Shown in pieces: positions 5,502 to 5,904 of a stretch of 5,904 nt of DNA. Every line of letters starts with the position of its first letter. The stretch's first letter is position 1. Under the pieces are notes generated by a model, which saw only the letters and a list, made by a program, of their open reading frames with translations, did no database searches and was not told where the DNA came from. The stretch covers positions 1 through 5,904 of the forward strand of contig JAUIKB010000393.1 of the NCBI GenBank assembly GCA_030430975.1. Direction: 5' to 3'. A program made the position numbers and the translations under genes. Origin of the DNA: Polyangia bacterium (GTDB lineage: Bacteria > Myxococcota_A > Polyangia > Polyangiales > Polyangiaceae).

Positions 5502-5904
5502 ATGAGTCGCCCGCACAGCGTCGCAGCGACCGCCACCGCGGTGTTGGGATTGCTAGCCGGCCCGGCGCACGCCGGACCCGCCCGCGCTCCGGCCACGGCC
5601 AGCGCCGCGCCGGTGAACGGGACCCTTGGAATGTGGTGGACCAGCGCAGATCAGATCCGCTCCACGTCGTTCCTGACGTGGGGCGCGCCGCCCATCGCAC
5701 ACGCGACCCGGACCCGAACCCGGCGCAGGCCGGCTGCCCCGCGGTCTGCTTACCGCTTGCCGGCATGGAGCCAGTCACGTTTGCTCGACACGTTTGTGAA
5801 ACCGTCGGTCGAACGCGCACCCAAGCACCGCAGCTTCGTTTCGGGAAGCTACGGATACCGTGGGATTGCGTGGCTGCCGCCCCTGCAGTGGAGCACGCGA
5901 AACT
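5502..5904 (+). CDS. Putative secreted protein, 5' part only, runs off the window
   Basis: The frame stays open from an ATG at 5502 to the window end (134 complete codons), and its third positions are strongly G/C, as in the other genes here. The product begins with an apparent Sec signal peptide: R3 and H5, a hydrophobic stretch (about 8-20), and a likely cleavage site after AHA (residues 22-24). The mature part is rich in Ala, Pro and Arg, with a basic TRTRTRRR stretch near residues 69-76 encoded by ACCCGG/ACCCGA hexamer repeats (5706-5723), then several aromatic residues (YGYRG, WLPPLQW). I recognise no domain. There is no clear ribosome-binding site; the bases before the ATG are pyrimidine-rich. 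The gene follows the TetR gene by 30 bp and may be cotranscribed with it. The C-terminal part lies beyond the window, so function cannot be named. Confidence 0.65.
   Translation, partial: MSRPHSVAATATAVLGLLAGPAHAGPARAPATASAAPVNGTLGMWWTSADQIRSTSFLTWGAPPIAHATRTRTRRRPAAPRSAYRLPAWSQSRLLDTFVKPSVERAPKHRSFVSGSYGYRGIAWLPPLQWSTRN

Noticed and set aside
5500..5820. A 106-codon minus-strand frame opposite the secreted-protein gene
   Set aside because: The plus frame has a signal peptide and stronger third-position GC; the minus frame has neither a credible start signal nor a recognisable domain.

Overview
The window is GC-rich (roughly 60-65% by eye, with most third codon positions G or C) and densely coding. 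The mix is a full-length UvrC, a membrane-anchored VanW-domain protein, a small lipoprotein with a classical lipobox, a eukaryote-like dual-specificity phosphatase and a TetR regulator. It fits a high-GC Gram-negative bacterium, possibly Myxococcota or another former deltaproteobacterial lineage. That placement is an inference from style, not from a marker gene.

Layout. Positions 1-301 hold no gene I can support. On the minus strand, uvrC (2179 down to 302) encodes the complete nucleotide-excision-repair endonuclease, with both catalytic sites and the iron-sulfur cysteines intact. A 68-bp divergent intergenic region (2180-2247) carries a perfect TTGACA box and an inverted repeat. It separates uvrC from a plus-strand series of genes: a VanW-domain protein (2248-3771), a 104-residue lipoprotein with an uninterrupted run of 14 aspartates (3836-4150), and a dual-specificity protein phosphatase (4165-4665). 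After a 119-bp gap with a plausible promoter and operator comes a TetR-family regulator (4785-5471), then the start of a secreted protein of unknown function (5502 onward, cut by the window edge).

How the genes might work together. UvrC is housekeeping and probably unrelated to its neighbours. The VanW protein, the lipoprotein and the unknown secreted protein all point to the cell envelope. The lipoprotein and phosphatase genes are only 14 bp apart and are probably cotranscribed, but the phosphatase has no export signal, so the two products should sit in different compartments. The TetR protein may control itself and the following secreted-protein gene 30 bp downstream. I see no mobile element, CRISPR array, RNA gene or known defence system. 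The least ordinary items are the poly-aspartate lipoprotein, its phosphatase partner, and the candidate operator in front of the TetR gene.
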